Part shown: piece by piece, positions 43,320 to 52,108 of the stretch | Position numbering within the stretch: position 1 is the first letter of the stretch | Layout of the letters: each line of letters starts with the position of its first letter | Assembly (NCBI GenBank): GCA_024404115.1 | Contig: JAKSQM010000004.1 | Location: forward strand, 145,868 to 209,867 | DNA length: 64,000 nt | Direction: 5' to 3' | From: Clostridia bacterium | GTDB lineage: Bacteria > Bacillota > Clostridia > Oscillospirales > Acutalibacteraceae | Position numbers and translations under genes: made by a program | The notes under the pieces: generated by a model | What the model saw: only the letters and a program-made list of their open reading frames with translations | Told to the model about the DNA's origin: nothing | Database searches by the model: none

Positions 43320-45512
43320 ATGAATTTTGAAATTAAAAACAACATCATTTCAGCAAAGGGCGATGTGGCTGTTAAAGCGGCGCAGCTTTTTGCAGAAGAA
43401 TTAAAAATGAGAACAGGCAAGAGCTTTGAAATCGGCGAAGAAAGTGAAGCATCTTTCTTTTTTGAGATTTCAGCTCCATCTGATTGCGAAAGCTTTTCCA
43501 TAAGTGAAAAGTGCGGCGGACTTCTTTTTTCTGCTCACAGGCTCAGAGGTCTGATTTATGCTTACTCAATGTTTTTGAGAAAGGCTGTTTTCACTGACGG
43601 CAAGGCAGAGCTTGTGAAAGACATCTGCGGCGAATATTCACCCGAAATGCCCGTCAGAGGTCATCAGATTGGCTACAGAGATGCAAACAATACATACGAT
43701 TTGTGGGACGCACAGCAGTACCGCAGATATTTCCTTGATATAATGGCATTCGGTGCAAATATTTATGAGGGAATCCCTGGCGGTGAGGATGAGAAAAATT
43801 CATTTATGGCAATGAGCGGCAACGAAATGCTTGCCGTAACATCTGCTATCTGCAAGGAGCTTGACCTTGATATGTGCTCATGGCATCCCGAAGAAAAAAG
43901 CAGGGATGACGAAACGGCAGTGCGCCTCGCAGTTGAGGCTTATTCCGTTCTTCCAAAGCTTGACTGCCTGTTTGTCCCCGGCGGCGACCCCGGCGACCTT
44001 ATGCCACACGAGCTTTTTGAGCGTTGCAGAAAAATAAAAGAAGCGGTGAAGAAATATCATCCCAATTTAAAAATGTGGATTTCTGCTCAAGCTCCCCACG
44101 AATATGAGGATTGGGGCGAAAAATTTGCAGAGGAAATCAAGAAGTGTCCCGACTTCCTTGAGGGCATTATTTTCGGGCCAAACCACGCAATGACTTTGCC
44201 CGAACTTCGAGAGTGCGTTCCGCAGAAATATCCCATAAGATTTTACCCCGATGTTACTCACAATGTAAGAAGTGAATATCCCGTTCATTTTGAAGAGAAT
44301 GACTGGAGCAATGTTTTTGCTTCAACTCTCAGTCGTGAAAGCATCAACCCCCGCCCCCTTGAATATAAGCACCTGCACGATATAACAAAAGAATATGTTT
44401 GCGGCAGTGTTTCTTATTCTGACGGAATAAATGACGATGTAAATAAAATAATTTTCAGTGCCAGCGATTTTGATTCATCATGCACAGCTGAGGAGGCACT
44501 TGAGGATTATTCAAGAATGTATCTGTGGGAAATTGATGCAAAGAATTTTGCAAAATGTATCCTTAATCTTGAAGAAAACTGGGTGGGTCATCCTGCACAG
44601 AATGAGGGGATAGAAAAGACACTTTCTGCTCTTCAGAAAATCGGTGAGGACACTCCAGAAGTTAACGAAAATTACAGATATATTATGTGCCTTTTCAGAG
44701 CAGAATGTGATGCACTTGTAAGACGCAGATTTATTTTTGAAACTGACCTTGTTGAAAAAGCAAAAGAGAAAATTTTTGCAGGCGATGTTGACGGTGCAAA
44801 AGAAATTCTTTCAAAAGATTTTGACTGCGAATACAAAAAGCTTCGAGAAAAAATTGACGCTCACGGTGCCGACCTTAACAGACTTATCGGCATGCAGCTT
44901 GATGTTGCAAATTATTTCGGCAAGAGCTGGGAGCGTGGCTGTACCCTTGAAACAATCGACAGACCTGTTACAGACAGAGCATATCTTTTGAATGCTATTG
45001 AAAGCGGTCTGGATGCCGAAAAAATCAAAAAGCTTATTGAAAGAAACTGCGTAAATGACGGCGAGGTTTATTTCTCCTTTGCCCTCGACGGCGTTAATAA
45101 ACTGACACCGCAGGTTGGCGAATTTTATATGGATTTTGAGGGCGATTCACCTAAGAATGACGGCACTGTTCCAATGAGCCTTTTGAATCTCTATGACCAC
45201 TACAGTTTAAGATTTGATTTTGATGTTGAAGCAAACAAAAATTACATTTTAGAGGTTACATATTTCAACAGAAAATTCAAAGAAAATGCAGTTGATTTCT
45301 GCGTGAATGTAAACGGCAAAGAGCTTTATCACGGCGTGCCTTATTCAGAAGAAATTGATGAAGAAATGAAAGCACTTCTTCCAGCAGGGTACATTCCTGC
45401 CGTTTATAAAATCCCTGCGGAAATTATAAATGACGGCAAAATTTCAGCACTTATTGAGGAGCCTACAAGAGGATTCCTTGTAAGCGAATTCAGAATAATC
45501 AAGGGAGAATAA
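43320..45512 (+). CDS. Putative glycoside hydrolase with GH67/GH20-like N-terminal domain
   Basis: 730 residues, no signal peptide. The N-terminal 110 look like the alpha/beta domain found before GH67 and GH20 barrels (AAQLFAEELKMRTGKSFEIG, LIYAYSMFLRKA). The central region starts MPVRGHQIGYRDANNTYDLW and contains LFVPGGDPGDLMPHE and WISAQAP, consistent with a TIM barrel. The C-terminal 150 are a beta-sandwich. I cannot place it in a named family. A CE2-like esterase follows two bases later, so both probably act on the same decorated glycan. Confidence 0.6.
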   Translation: MNFEIKNNIISAKGDVAVKAAQLFAEELKMRTGKSFEIGEESEASFFFEISAPSDCESFSISEKCGGLLFSAHRLRGLIYAYSMFLRKAVFTDGKAELVKDICGEYSPEMPVRGHQIGYRDANNTYDLWDAQQYRRYFLDIMAFGANIYEGIPGGEDEKNSFMAMSGNEMLAVTSAICKELDLDMCSWHPEEKSRDDETAVRLAVEAYSVLPKLDCLFVPGGDPGDLMPHELFERCRKIKEAVKKYHPNLKMWISAQAPHEYEDWGEKFAEEIKKCPDFLEGIIFGPNHAMTLPELRECVPQKYPIRFYPDVTHNVRSEYPVHFEENDWSNVFASTLSRESINPRPLEYKHLHDITKEYVCGSVSYSDGINDDVNKIIFSASDFDSSCTAEEALEDYSRMYLWEIDAKNFAKCILNLEENWVGHPAQNEGIEKTLSALQKIGEDTPEVNENYRYIMCLFRAECDALVRRRFIFETDLVEKAKEKIFAGDVDGAKEILSKDFDCEYKKLREKIDAHGADLNRLIGMQLDVANYFGKSWERGCTLETIDRPVTDRAYLLNAIESGLDAEKIKKLIERNCVNDGEVYFSFALDGVNKLTPQVGEFYMDFEGDSPKNDGTVPMSLLNLYDHYSLRFDFDVEANKNYILEVTYFNRKFKENAVDFCVNVNGKELYHGVPYSEEIDEEMKALLPAGYIPAVYKIPAEIINDGKISALIEEPTRGFLVSEFRIIKGE

Positions 45513-45514
45513 AA

Positions 45515-46492
45515 ATGTTTTACGATTATAAAAACAGTGCAATAGATTTTGTTGGCAGATGGGCAGAGTATGACAATGCCAAATGTACCACTACCCCTGG
45601 TGCATTTTTAAGATTTGCTTTTAAGGGCAACAGTGCCGTGCTTGTTTTTAACACCCTCTGGAATGTAAGACCATATGGGCATGTGTGGATTCAGCTTGAC
45701 GGCGGCGCAAAAATTGAAGCAACCATAGAGGATTTTATAAGAGTTGAAGCTGAGACTGACGGCATACATAATGTTACAGTTATTTATAAAAGTAATGTTG
45801 AAATGCACCACAGATGGCACACTCCTTTGGTAGGCAAGCTGTCTTTTAAAGGCTTTGAGGCAGATGAGATTGCCGAGGTTGAGCCCGACAACAGAAAGAC
45901 AATTGAATTTGTCGGCGACTCAATCACCGAGGGTGTTCTTATTGACGATTTCAGAGAGCCTGATAGAAACCACGGTCAGTATAACAGACCGTTTCAGGAT
46001 GATTCAACTGCCACATATGCCTTTATCACTGCAAAAAATCTTAATCTCCGCCCCCTTGTTATGGGATATGGTGCAGTTGGCGTTACCCACGGCGGATGCG
46101 GCGGCACAGTAAAGGCGGCAGACGGCTATCCCTATTGCTTTGAGGGCAAAGAGGTTGAATACGGCGCACCCGATTATATTCTTATAAATCACGGCGCAAA
46201 TGACAGAGGTGCAGGCGCAGAAAAATATCTTGCAGAGTATGCACATCTTCTTGATGTAATCAGAGAGAAAAATCCCACTTCACAGCTTATTTCTCTCTCC
46301 GCTTTCTGCGGTGCATACCACGAGGAGCTGGACCATTTCATTAAGGAATATAACGAAAAGAACGGCTGCGATATTCTCTATATTGATTCCAACGGCTGGG
46401 TGCCTGTTGAGCCACTTCACCCAAGAAGAGACGGGCATAAAAAAATAGCGGAAAATCTCACCGCTATTCTTAAAGAAAAATTTGATTTATAA
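45515..46492 (+). CDS. SGNH esterase, carbohydrate esterase family 2-like
   Basis: 325 residues. An N-terminal beta-sandwich (1-120) precedes the SGNH domain, as in CE2 deacetylases. Catalytic Ser is in FVGDSITEG, the oxyanion Asn in NHGAND, and the Asp/His pair in HPRRDGH. CE2 enzymes remove acetyl groups from xylan or mannan side sugars. AAGGGAG precedes the ATG. It is coupled to the preceding putative glycosidase. Confidence 0.85.
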   Translation: MFYDYKNSAIDFVGRWAEYDNAKCTTTPGAFLRFAFKGNSAVLVFNTLWNVRPYGHVWIQLDGGAKIEATIEDFIRVEAETDGIHNVTVIYKSNVEMHHRWHTPLVGKLSFKGFEADEIAEVEPDNRKTIEFVGDSITEGVLIDDFREPDRNHGQYNRPFQDDSTATYAFITAKNLNLRPLVMGYGAVGVTHGGCGGTVKAADGYPYCFEGKEVEYGAPDYILINHGANDRGAGAEKYLAEYAHLLDVIREKNPTSQLISLSAFCGAYHEELDHFIKEYNEKNGCDILYIDSNGWVPVEPLHPRRDGHKKIAENLTAILKEKFDL

Positions 46493-46499
46493 ATAAAAC

Positions 46500-46527
46500 G
46501 GGGATTGCCTTAATCGGTAATCCCCAA
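46500..46527. terminator. Bidirectional terminator
   Basis: GGGGATTGCC and GGTAATCCCC arms around a short loop, followed by AAAATTTTTGTTTTT. It ends the glycosidase-esterase operon and, on the other strand, the SdpI-like gene. Confidence 0.82.
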
Positions 46528-46538
46528 AATTTTTGTTT

Positions 46539-47000
46539 TTATTTTGATTTCTTCTCTGCTTTTTCAGCCTTTTTCTTTTCTTTCTTTTCAATTGCTTCGT
46601 TTTCAGCTGCAATTGATTCTTCAGTTCTTGCGCCACGGTCATCAAAATTCTTTTTAAGTCGTCCTTCAACAACAAGAATTGTGATGATGATTGCAACTAT
46701 CTGAAGAGCCTGAACAAGAATTGTGAAAATGCTGATTTCGTCAACATTTTTATTAAAAGCCAGCGCAAAAATTCCCGCTGAAACAGGGATAAGAATAAGA
46801 CCTGTCAGTCGCCAGATTTTGCCCAGCTGATTGTGTGCATAAGCCCAGCTATCCCATGTTTTAATTGAACGCTGTGTGCGATAACCAAAAACTGTGTTTA
46901 TTTTTTTAGGTGCACCATCTTTATAAAAATGCTGACCGAAAAATATCAGCAAAACAGGAATAATAAGAACAATAACAAGCATACATAACCAGTAACCCAT
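46539..47000 (-). CDS. SdpI family membrane protein
   Basis: 153 residues with three or four transmembrane segments. The FGYRTQRSIKTWDSWAYAH motif is diagnostic of the SdpI family, whose type member gives immunity to the SdpC toxin in Bacillus. No toxin gene is seen nearby. The end is an unusual Lys/Glu-rich cytoplasmic tail. AAGGAGG lies 8 nt before the ATG. Confidence 0.82.
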   Translation of the reverse strand: MGYWLCMLVIVLIIPVLLIFFGQHFYKDGAPKKINTVFGYRTQRSIKTWDSWAYAHNQLGKIWRLTGLILIPVSAGIFALAFNKNVDEISIFTILVQALQIVAIIITILVVEGRLKKNFDDRGARTEESIAAENEAIEKKEKKKAEKAEKKSK

Positions 47001-47019
47001 AAAACCGCCTCCTTAAACC

Positions 47020-47048
47020 ATTCTATCACATATTTTCTTATTTTTCAA
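47020..47048 (-). promoter_or_regulatory. Promoter of the SdpI-like gene
   Basis: On the minus strand TTGAAA (47048-47043), 17 bp, TAGAAT (47025-47020). Confidence 0.6.
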
Positions 47049-47066
47049 CAATTTGTTTTGTGTTTC

Positions 47067-47591
47067 TTAACGAGAAGCGTCCTCAGCATCTGCCCAGTTG
47101 AATTTTGTAAGCTTGCCTTCGCAAAGAAGTTCGGGAAAATCCCACTGGCGAAGCACCTCATATGCGGCAATTGCAACGGAGTTTGAAAGGTTAAGGCTTC
47201 TTGCGGCGGCATTGTTTATCATAGGGATTCTGACGCAATTTTCGGGATTGTTAAAAAGCAAATCCTCTGGAAGTCCCTTTGTTTCTTTGCCAAAAAACAG
47301 ATACGAATTATCTTCGTATTTCACATCAGAATATCTGTTAAGAGCCTTTGTTGTGAAAAAATAAAAATTGCCCTTATTTTTGCTGAAAAAATCATCAAGA
47401 TTTTTATAATATGTAATATCAAGCAGGTGCCAGTAATCAAGACCTGCTCTTTTTAATTTTTTATCGTCAATTGTGAAACCCATTGGCTCAATTATGTGAA
47501 GCCTTGCACCAGTTGCAGCACAGGTTCTTGCAATGTTGCCTGTGTTCTGTGGAATTTCGGGCTCAACTAAAACAATATTTAAAACAGACAT
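47067..47591 (-). CDS. trmL: tRNA (cytidine(34)-2'-O)-methyltransferase
   Basis: 174 residues, SPOUT fold. N-terminal VLVEPEIPQNTGNIART and the knot motifs YLFFGKETKGLP and RSLNLSNSVAIAAYEVLRQ match TrmL, which methylates the wobble base of tRNA-Leu. The ATG at 47591 gives MSVLNIVLVEP; a TTG two codons upstream is less likely. Confidence 0.93.
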   Translation of the reverse strand: MSVLNIVLVEPEIPQNTGNIARTCAATGARLHIIEPMGFTIDDKKLKRAGLDYWHLLDITYYKNLDDFFSKNKGNFYFFTTKALNRYSDVKYEDNSYLFFGKETKGLPEDLLFNNPENCVRIPMINNAAARSLNLSNSVAIAAYEVLRQWDFPELLCEGKLTKFNWADAEDASR

Positions 47592-47672
47592 TTTCAAATT
47601 CTTCTTTCGGTTTAATAGAATATTCAGCTTAATTCTTCAGATAATAATAAAAAATATAATGGAGGAATTAAG

Positions 47673-47858
47673 ATGCAGAAAAAAACATCAGCAGTTGTTA
47701 AATCTGTAGGCTTCGGTATGCTTGCAGGCGGAGCTGTGGCAGCAATGGGCAGCCTTATGATGGGCTCTTCAAGCCATAAATACCGCAAGATAATGAATAA
47801 AGCCGCAAAAAATGCAGGCAATTTCATTGACTCGATTTCAAACACACTGGGAATGTAA
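47673..47858 (+). CDS. Small alanine/glycine-rich protein of unknown function
   Basis: 61 residues: a hydrophobic Gly/Ala/Met segment at 13-31 (one membrane helix or hairpin), then a basic region with SSSHKYRKIMNKAAKNAG. It has a clean GGAGG 7 nt before the ATG and a terminator after the stop, so it looks real. The pattern resembles small DUF-type spore or envelope proteins of Clostridia, without firm match. Confidence 0.6.
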   Translation: MQKKTSAVVKSVGFGMLAGGAVAAMGSLMMGSSSHKYRKIMNKAAKNAGNFIDSISNTLGM

Positions 47859-47871
47859 CACTGATTATAAC

Positions 47872-47914
47872 AAAAACAGCTCAGTAAAGCAAGTGCCTTA
47901 CGGGGCTGTTTTTT
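47872..47914. terminator. Bidirectional terminator between the small gene and pth
   Basis: AACAGC (47875-47880) pairs with GCTGTT (47905-47910), with an inner GTAA/TTAC stem and A-run/T-run flanks. Confidence 0.8.
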
Positions 47915-47917
47915 ATG

Positions 47918-48520
47918 TTAATTAAACTTGTTCATCGCCAAATCTGTTTTGCCGTCTGCAATAAGCCTTAAAGCTTCGCAGGCATTGACAATAGCGGATT
48001 TCAGCTCTTCCATTTCATCTTTTTTGAATGTGGAAAGCACCCAGTCTGCAAGGTCATAATCGGGGTGAGGCTTTGCGCCAACGCCAACCTTAACTCTTGG
48101 AAAAGCATCACTTTTTAAATGGTAGATAATGCTTTTGATGCCGTTGTGTCCTCCGTCAGAGCCTTTTCTGCGAACTCTCAGCTTTCCGCAGGGGAGAGAA
48201 ATATCGTCAAAAATAACAATAACTTTTTCAGGCGGAATTTTATAAAAAGCACATACCTCTCTGACAGCTTCACCGCTGTTGTTCATAAAGGTCTGGGGTT
48301 TAATAACAATGCACCTGTGCCCGTTGAGCTTAACCTCGCCCATAAGCGATTTGAACTTGATTTTGTTGATTTTAAAATTTTCTTCTGCTGCCAGCCTGTC
48401 CAGTGTGAGAAAGCCTGTGTTGTGGCGGGTGTATTCATATTTATCGCCAGGGTTGCCAAGACCCACAATAAGAAATTCGGGCGCAGAAGAATCTGAAAAC
48501 TCTTTTTTCTTAAAAAACAT
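47918..48520 (-). CDS. pth: Peptidyl-tRNA hydrolase
   Basis: 200 residues. VGLGNPGDKYEYTRHNTGF contains catalytic His33, and KPQTFMNNSGEAV plus GSDGGHNGIKSI complete the active site. It recycles tRNA from peptidyl-tRNA released by stalled ribosomes. The first 14 residues are a short extension compared with most family members. It follows glmU and the lipoprotein, a classical glmU-pth neighbourhood. Confidence 0.95.
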   Translation of the reverse strand: MFFKKKEFSDSSAPEFLIVGLGNPGDKYEYTRHNTGFLTLDRLAAEENFKINKIKFKSLMGEVKLNGHRCIVIKPQTFMNNSGEAVREVCAFYKIPPEKVIVIFDDISLPCGKLRVRRKGSDGGHNGIKSIIYHLKSDAFPRVKVGVGAKPHPDYDLADWVLSTFKKDEMEELKSAIVNACEALRLIADGKTDLAMNKFN

Positions 48521-48529
48521 CTTAACCTC

Positions 48530-49219
48530 TTAGTGAATATCCATGGTTTTGAGCTGAGAGTTTTCCCAGTCAATGTCGCCCATTGTGCTGTCAACAAGTA
48601 TATATTCAAGCTGAATAGAAATATCCTTGAATGCTTCTTCAAGTGCTTTTTCATCATATTTTGACATATCTGCAATGCCGAGAACATCAACCTGATAAAC
48701 TGAACCGGGAACAATGGCATATTCAGCATCAAGAGCTGTTTTAATCCAGATGTCTTTTTTGCCGTGATAATCAACCTTTAGGCTTCTGAAAGCCATTGCT
48801 TTGTTTGATTTATTTTCAATGTATTCAACAAAAGAAAATTCCTGAAAATCTGATTTTTCATCTTTTGCTTTCTCAACTTCTTCTTTTGTCATATGATAAT
48901 CTCTTTCACCAACAGTTGAAGAGAAGCGTTTGCTTTGGATTTCACCAGTTTCAGCGATTTCGATTTTATCTGCGTTATCAAAATCAATGTTTATCTGAGC
49001 TTCCTTTTCTTTTCCGTCAGGTGTGGTAACTTTATAAGTATAAACGGCAGTTCCGTCTTTCTGTGAAAGATTGCTGTAGTCAATAACTCCACCGTCTTTG
49101 TTTGAGTTTGTTTTTTTGCTTGTGTCGCCGCCGCTTCTGCTTACTGTGCAGCTGCAAAATGAACCCATAATTGAAAATACACATAAAAGGCTGATAGCTT
49201 TTATAAATTTGCTTTTCAT
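48530..49219 (-). CDS. Lipoprotein of unknown function
   Basis: 229 residues. MKSKFIKAISLLCVFSIMG followed by SFCSC is a lipoprotein signal peptide with lipidated Cys. The mature part is Lys/Asp/Glu-rich with DGTAVYTYKVTTPDGKEKE and later strands; no family is recognised. The ATG at 49219 overlaps the glmU stop and has AGGAGG upstream. It lies 9 bp before pth, so it belongs to the glmU operon. Confidence 0.78.
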   Translation of the reverse strand: MKSKFIKAISLLCVFSIMGSFCSCTVSRSGGDTSKKTNSNKDGGVIDYSNLSQKDGTAVYTYKVTTPDGKEKEAQINIDFDNADKIEIAETGEIQSKRFSSTVGERDYHMTKEEVEKAKDEKSDFQEFSFVEYIENKSNKAMAFRSLKVDYHGKKDIWIKTALDAEYAIVPGSVYQVDVLGIADMSKYDEKALEEAFKDISIQLEYILVDSTMGDIDWENSQLKTMDIH

Positions 49220-50622
49220 TTTGTTTCCTCCTTTTTCTGCCATCTGTATGGCTTAACCTTATTTACCCAATCCTCTTTGACAACCTGTCTTGAGCGTGCA
49301 ATTGCAAGGGCGTCTTTCGGTACATCCTCTGTTATAACAGAGCCTGCGGCAGTGAAAGCGTTTTCGCCAACCTCAACGGGGGCAACAAGATATGTGCTGC
49401 AGCCGATAAATGCGTTATCGCCAACAATAGTTTTGTTTTTATCTCTGCCGTTAAAGTTAACTGTTGCGCAGCCGCAGCCAACATTGATGTTTTTGCCGAA
49501 TTCAGCATCACCAATATAAGAAAGGTGAGAAACAGAGGTCTTTTCGCCGATTCTTGCATTTTTAAGCTCAACAAAGTTGCCGACTCTCACATTTTCACCA
49601 ACAACGCAATCGGGTCTGATTCTTACAAACGGGCCGATATGTGCGCCAGCCTTAACCTCAGATGAATAAACCTGTGTGCTGTTAAGCTCAACACCGTCAT
49701 GGACTACAGAGTTTTCAATAAGGCTGTTGGGGCCGATTTCACATTCCTTGCCGATTGTGCAATTGCCTTTGATAATTGTGCCGGGGAGTATCTGAGTATC
49801 TGCGCCGATTTCAGCGTCGGGGCTGATGATAACTCCGTCAATGCAGGGGATTGAAACACCGTTTTTCATGTGCTTAACAAGAATCTGCTTTCTTGCAATT
49901 TCGTTAAGCTCATAAAGCTGTGCTCTGTCGTTTGCACCAAGAACAACATCAGCTGTTTTTGCAGTGAATGCTGCCGCTTTGCCACCCTTTGAAAGGATGA
50001 TTTCAATAGCGTCTGTAAGATAGTATTCTTTTGAAGCGTCTGTGTGATTCTCTGCAAGAGTGTCAAGTGCAGATAAAAGTGCCTTTGCACTGAACCAGAA
50101 TGCGCCAGAGTTTACCTCGTCAATCTTTTTCTGCTCCTCAGTGGCTTCTTTCTGCTCAACAATTTTCTGAAGCAGACCGTCATCACTTCGCTGAATTCTG
50201 CCGTAGCCAAAGGGATTAGCCACTTTTGCAGAAATAACAGTTGCGCAGTTGCCGCTTTCTTTATGGAACTGAAGAGCGTTGCTGATTGTTTCAGAATCCA
50301 TAAGCGGAGCATCACCGTTAAGGATAAGCACATCGCCGTCAATATGCTCCTTTATAAAATCCTTTGCCTGCATAACCGCATGACCTGTGCCAAGTCGCTG
50401 GGACTGGAAAACAGTTGCACATTTGCCGTCAAGATGCTCTTCAAGAATTTCGTGTCTGTAGCCTGTAACAACGCAGATGTCCTCTACTCCGCCACCCTGA
50501 GCCGCTGAAATAACCCAGTTTATCATTGGCTTGAAAAGCACCTGTGCCATTACCTTTGGTTTTGACGATTTCATTCTTGTACCCTCGCCACCTGCAAGAA
50601 TAACTGAACAAACAGAATTCAT
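49216..50622 (-). CDS. glmU: Bifunctional UDP-N-acetylglucosamine pyrophosphorylase / glucosamine-1-phosphate acetyltransferase
   Basis: 468 residues. The N-terminal uridyltransferase has LAGGEGTRMKSSKPKVM; the C-terminal half is a left-handed beta-helix with acetyltransferase motifs such as RIRPDCVVGENVRVGNFVE and SYIGDAEFG. Product UDP-GlcNAc feeds peptidoglycan. The ATG at 50622 is best: AGGAGG ends 7 nt upstream, while the in-frame ATG at 50628 is too close. Confidence 0.95.
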   Translation of the reverse strand: MNSVCSVILAGGEGTRMKSSKPKVMAQVLFKPMINWVISAAQGGGVEDICVVTGYRHEILEEHLDGKCATVFQSQRLGTGHAVMQAKDFIKEHIDGDVLILNGDAPLMDSETISNALQFHKESGNCATVISAKVANPFGYGRIQRSDDGLLQKIVEQKEATEEQKKIDEVNSGAFWFSAKALLSALDTLAENHTDASKEYYLTDAIEIILSKGGKAAAFTAKTADVVLGANDRAQLYELNEIARKQILVKHMKNGVSIPCIDGVIISPDAEIGADTQILPGTIIKGNCTIGKECEIGPNSLIENSVVHDGVELNSTQVYSSEVKAGAHIGPFVRIRPDCVVGENVRVGNFVELKNARIGEKTSVSHLSYIGDAEFGKNINVGCGCATVNFNGRDKNKTIVGDNAFIGCSTYLVAPVEVGENAFTAAGSVITEDVPKDALAIARSRQVVKEDWVNKVKPYRWQKKEETK

Positions 50623-50650
50623 ATACATACCTCCTGATGTTGTATATCAT

Positions 50651-50678
50651 ATTATACACATTATGTTTAAAATTACAA
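50651..50678 (-). promoter_or_regulatory. Promoter of the glmU operon
   Basis: On the minus strand TTGTAA (50678-50673), 16 bp, TATAAT (50656-50651). It lies just after the phage repressor gene stop. Confidence 0.65.
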
Positions 50679-50694
50679 GTGAGAATTTTTCCAC

Positions 50695-51288
50695 TTAAAA
50701 TTTTCTTCTTAATTCCACAACCTTGCCGACTATTGAAACAGGCAGGCGTGAAATATCCTCTGCACTGAAATCCATAACAGAGTAATCTGTGTTAAAGGGA
50801 ATGAGCGAAATGCCCGTTCCTTTTTTTACTACCTTTTTAACAGTTGCGTCCATTGAATTAACAAGCACAACTGCCACATCACCGCTGTCAATATCTGCCT
50901 GCTTTCTGACGATTACAACATCGCCCTCATACATTTTTGGCTCCATACTGTTTCCTTTAATATATAGGGCAAAAAATTCGCCGCTTTTTGCAAGGGACGG
51001 TGATATTTCTTCATAATCCACAACCTCTTCAATTGCTTCAACAGGAATACCTGCTCTCACATATCCAAGCACAGGAATTTTAATTCCCGCTGAGGTAGAT
51101 TCTCTGCCGCCGAGAATTGCGTCGATTGAAGCACCGAGCACCTGAGAAAGAATTCTCAACGATTCAGTGTCGGGCATTGTTCTGCCCTTTTCCCACTGGC
51201 TGACCGCTGTCTGGTGAACTCCGCACAGCTGTGCAAGCCTTGCCTGAGTGAGATTTTTCTCTGTTCTGAGTGCTTTTATGTTGTTCAT
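50695..51288 (-). CDS. LexA/CI-type self-cleaving repressor
   Basis: 197 residues. Residues 1-60 form an XRE helix-turn-helix (LTQARLAQLCGVHQTAVSQW). Residues 70-197 form an S24 peptidase: cleavage site Ala79-Gly80 in GYVRAGIP, nucleophile Ser114 in GNSMEP and base Lys151 in DATVKKV. Such repressors cleave themselves when RecA is activated by DNA damage. The ATG at 51288 has GGAGG 8 nt upstream. It is divergent from the lysis cassette and shares operators with it. Confidence 0.92.
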   Translation of the reverse strand: MNNIKALRTEKNLTQARLAQLCGVHQTAVSQWEKGRTMPDTESLRILSQVLGASIDAILGGRESTSAGIKIPVLGYVRAGIPVEAIEEVVDYEEISPSLAKSGEFFALYIKGNSMEPKMYEGDVVIVRKQADIDSGDVAVVLVNSMDATVKKVVKKGTGISLIPFNTDYSVMDFSAEDISRLPVSIVGKVVELRRKF

Positions 51289-51322
51289 TTTCCCGTCCTC
51301 CAAAAACGATTGCTCTTATATT

Positions 51323-51351
51323 ATTATGAGCTATTCTATTATTTATGTCAA
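51323..51351 (-). promoter_or_regulatory. Promoter of the repressor gene
   Basis: On the minus strand TTGACA (51351-51346), 17 bp, CATAAT (51328-51323). The operator at 51329-51361 covers its spacer and -35 box. Confidence 0.7.
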
Positions 51352-51361
51352 TAGAATAGCT
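51329..51361. promoter_or_regulatory. Operator 1: 12-bp inverted repeat
   Basis: AGCTATTCTATT (51329-51340) and AATAGAATAGCT (51350-51361) are perfect inverted arms with a 9-bp spacer. It covers the repressor's own promoter, which suggests autorepression. Confidence 0.75.
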
Positions 51362-51379
51362 TTAAAAACAGAAAAACTA

Positions 51380-51408
51380 TTGACAAACCGAACAAATGTT
51401 CTTATAAT
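51380..51408 (+). promoter_or_regulatory. Promoter of the lysis cassette
   Basis: TTGACA at 51380-51385, 17 bp, TATAAT at 51403-51408: a consensus promoter that would need repression to stay silent. Confidence 0.8.
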
Positions 51409-51416
51409 AATAGATG

Positions 51417-51432
51417 TGCTATTCAATTAGCA
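51417..51432. promoter_or_regulatory. Operator 2 at the lysis cassette start site
   Basis: TGCTATTCAATTAGCA is an imperfect palindrome with TGCTA/TAGCA arms. It repeats the GCTATTC half-site of operator 1 and lies at the predicted transcription start of the lysis cassette. Confidence 0.65.
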
Positions 51433-51463
51433 TATGGTATTCGCCGCTCAAAGGAGGTAAGAG

Positions 51464-52108
51464 GTGAACACAATAACTGATAACTCAATTTTACTTACCG
51501 AAGCTGAATTTGCCCTTAAAGAAATGAAAAAATGCGGCTATGAAGCTGATGAAAGTCTGGAAACTATAGATTCATATGTCAACAGAATCAGAACTGTTTC
51601 TGTTTCACGACTTGTGAACTATGTTATAGAAAACAAACTCACCGAAATTCAGAAATATTGTCTGAAGGATTATTGGTTTAATGATATAACCCCTGCTGAA
51701 ACGGCGCAGAAATTATCCGTGTCTGTGAGGACAGTGTACTCCTCACGGGCAAAGGCGCAGAATATTTTAAAAGAATATCTGGAGCCTGTTATTATGTATC
51801 TGCGTTCACTTCCTTCGGCAGACATTATGCCTGCGGTGATTGATGAATCACGAAGAATCCTGAAAGCAAAAAGCGCACAGGGTCAAAATTTTGAAAGTGC
51901 GCTTAAAGACATCCGACTGACTTTCGGAGCTGAAACTGCACTTGCGGCAGCAGCTTTGGGGATTGAAGAAAAGGAACTGATTAAAAAAGAAGAATCAAAC
52001 AGCCAGCCGACCCTTGCGGAGCTTGCAGCTTACAGCAAGGCGTTCAAAACAAAAATCACGCTTGAATTTAACAACGGAAACGGGGAGATAAAATGGAAAA
52101 AACATTAA
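51464..52108 (+). CDS. Phage-type regulator with sigma-70 region 4-like helix-turn-helix
   Basis: 214 residues. Residues 60-105 (LTEIQKYCLKDYWFNDITPA, then ETAQKLSVSVRTVYSSRAKA) form a sigma region 4-like helix-turn-helix found in phage late regulators. The C-terminal 80 residues are of unknown fold. A GTG start at 51464 follows AAAGGAGG by 7 nt. As first gene under the repressed promoter it may activate the rest of the cassette or other loci such as the head module; that is inference. Confidence 0.75.
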   Translation: MNTITDNSILLTEAEFALKEMKKCGYEADESLETIDSYVNRIRTVSVSRLVNYVIENKLTEIQKYCLKDYWFNDITPAETAQKLSVSVRTVYSSRAKAQNILKEYLEPVIMYLRSLPSADIMPAVIDESRRILKAKSAQGQNFESALKDIRLTFGAETALAAAALGIEEKELIKKEESNSQPTLAELAAYSKAFKTKITLEFNNGNGEIKWKKH

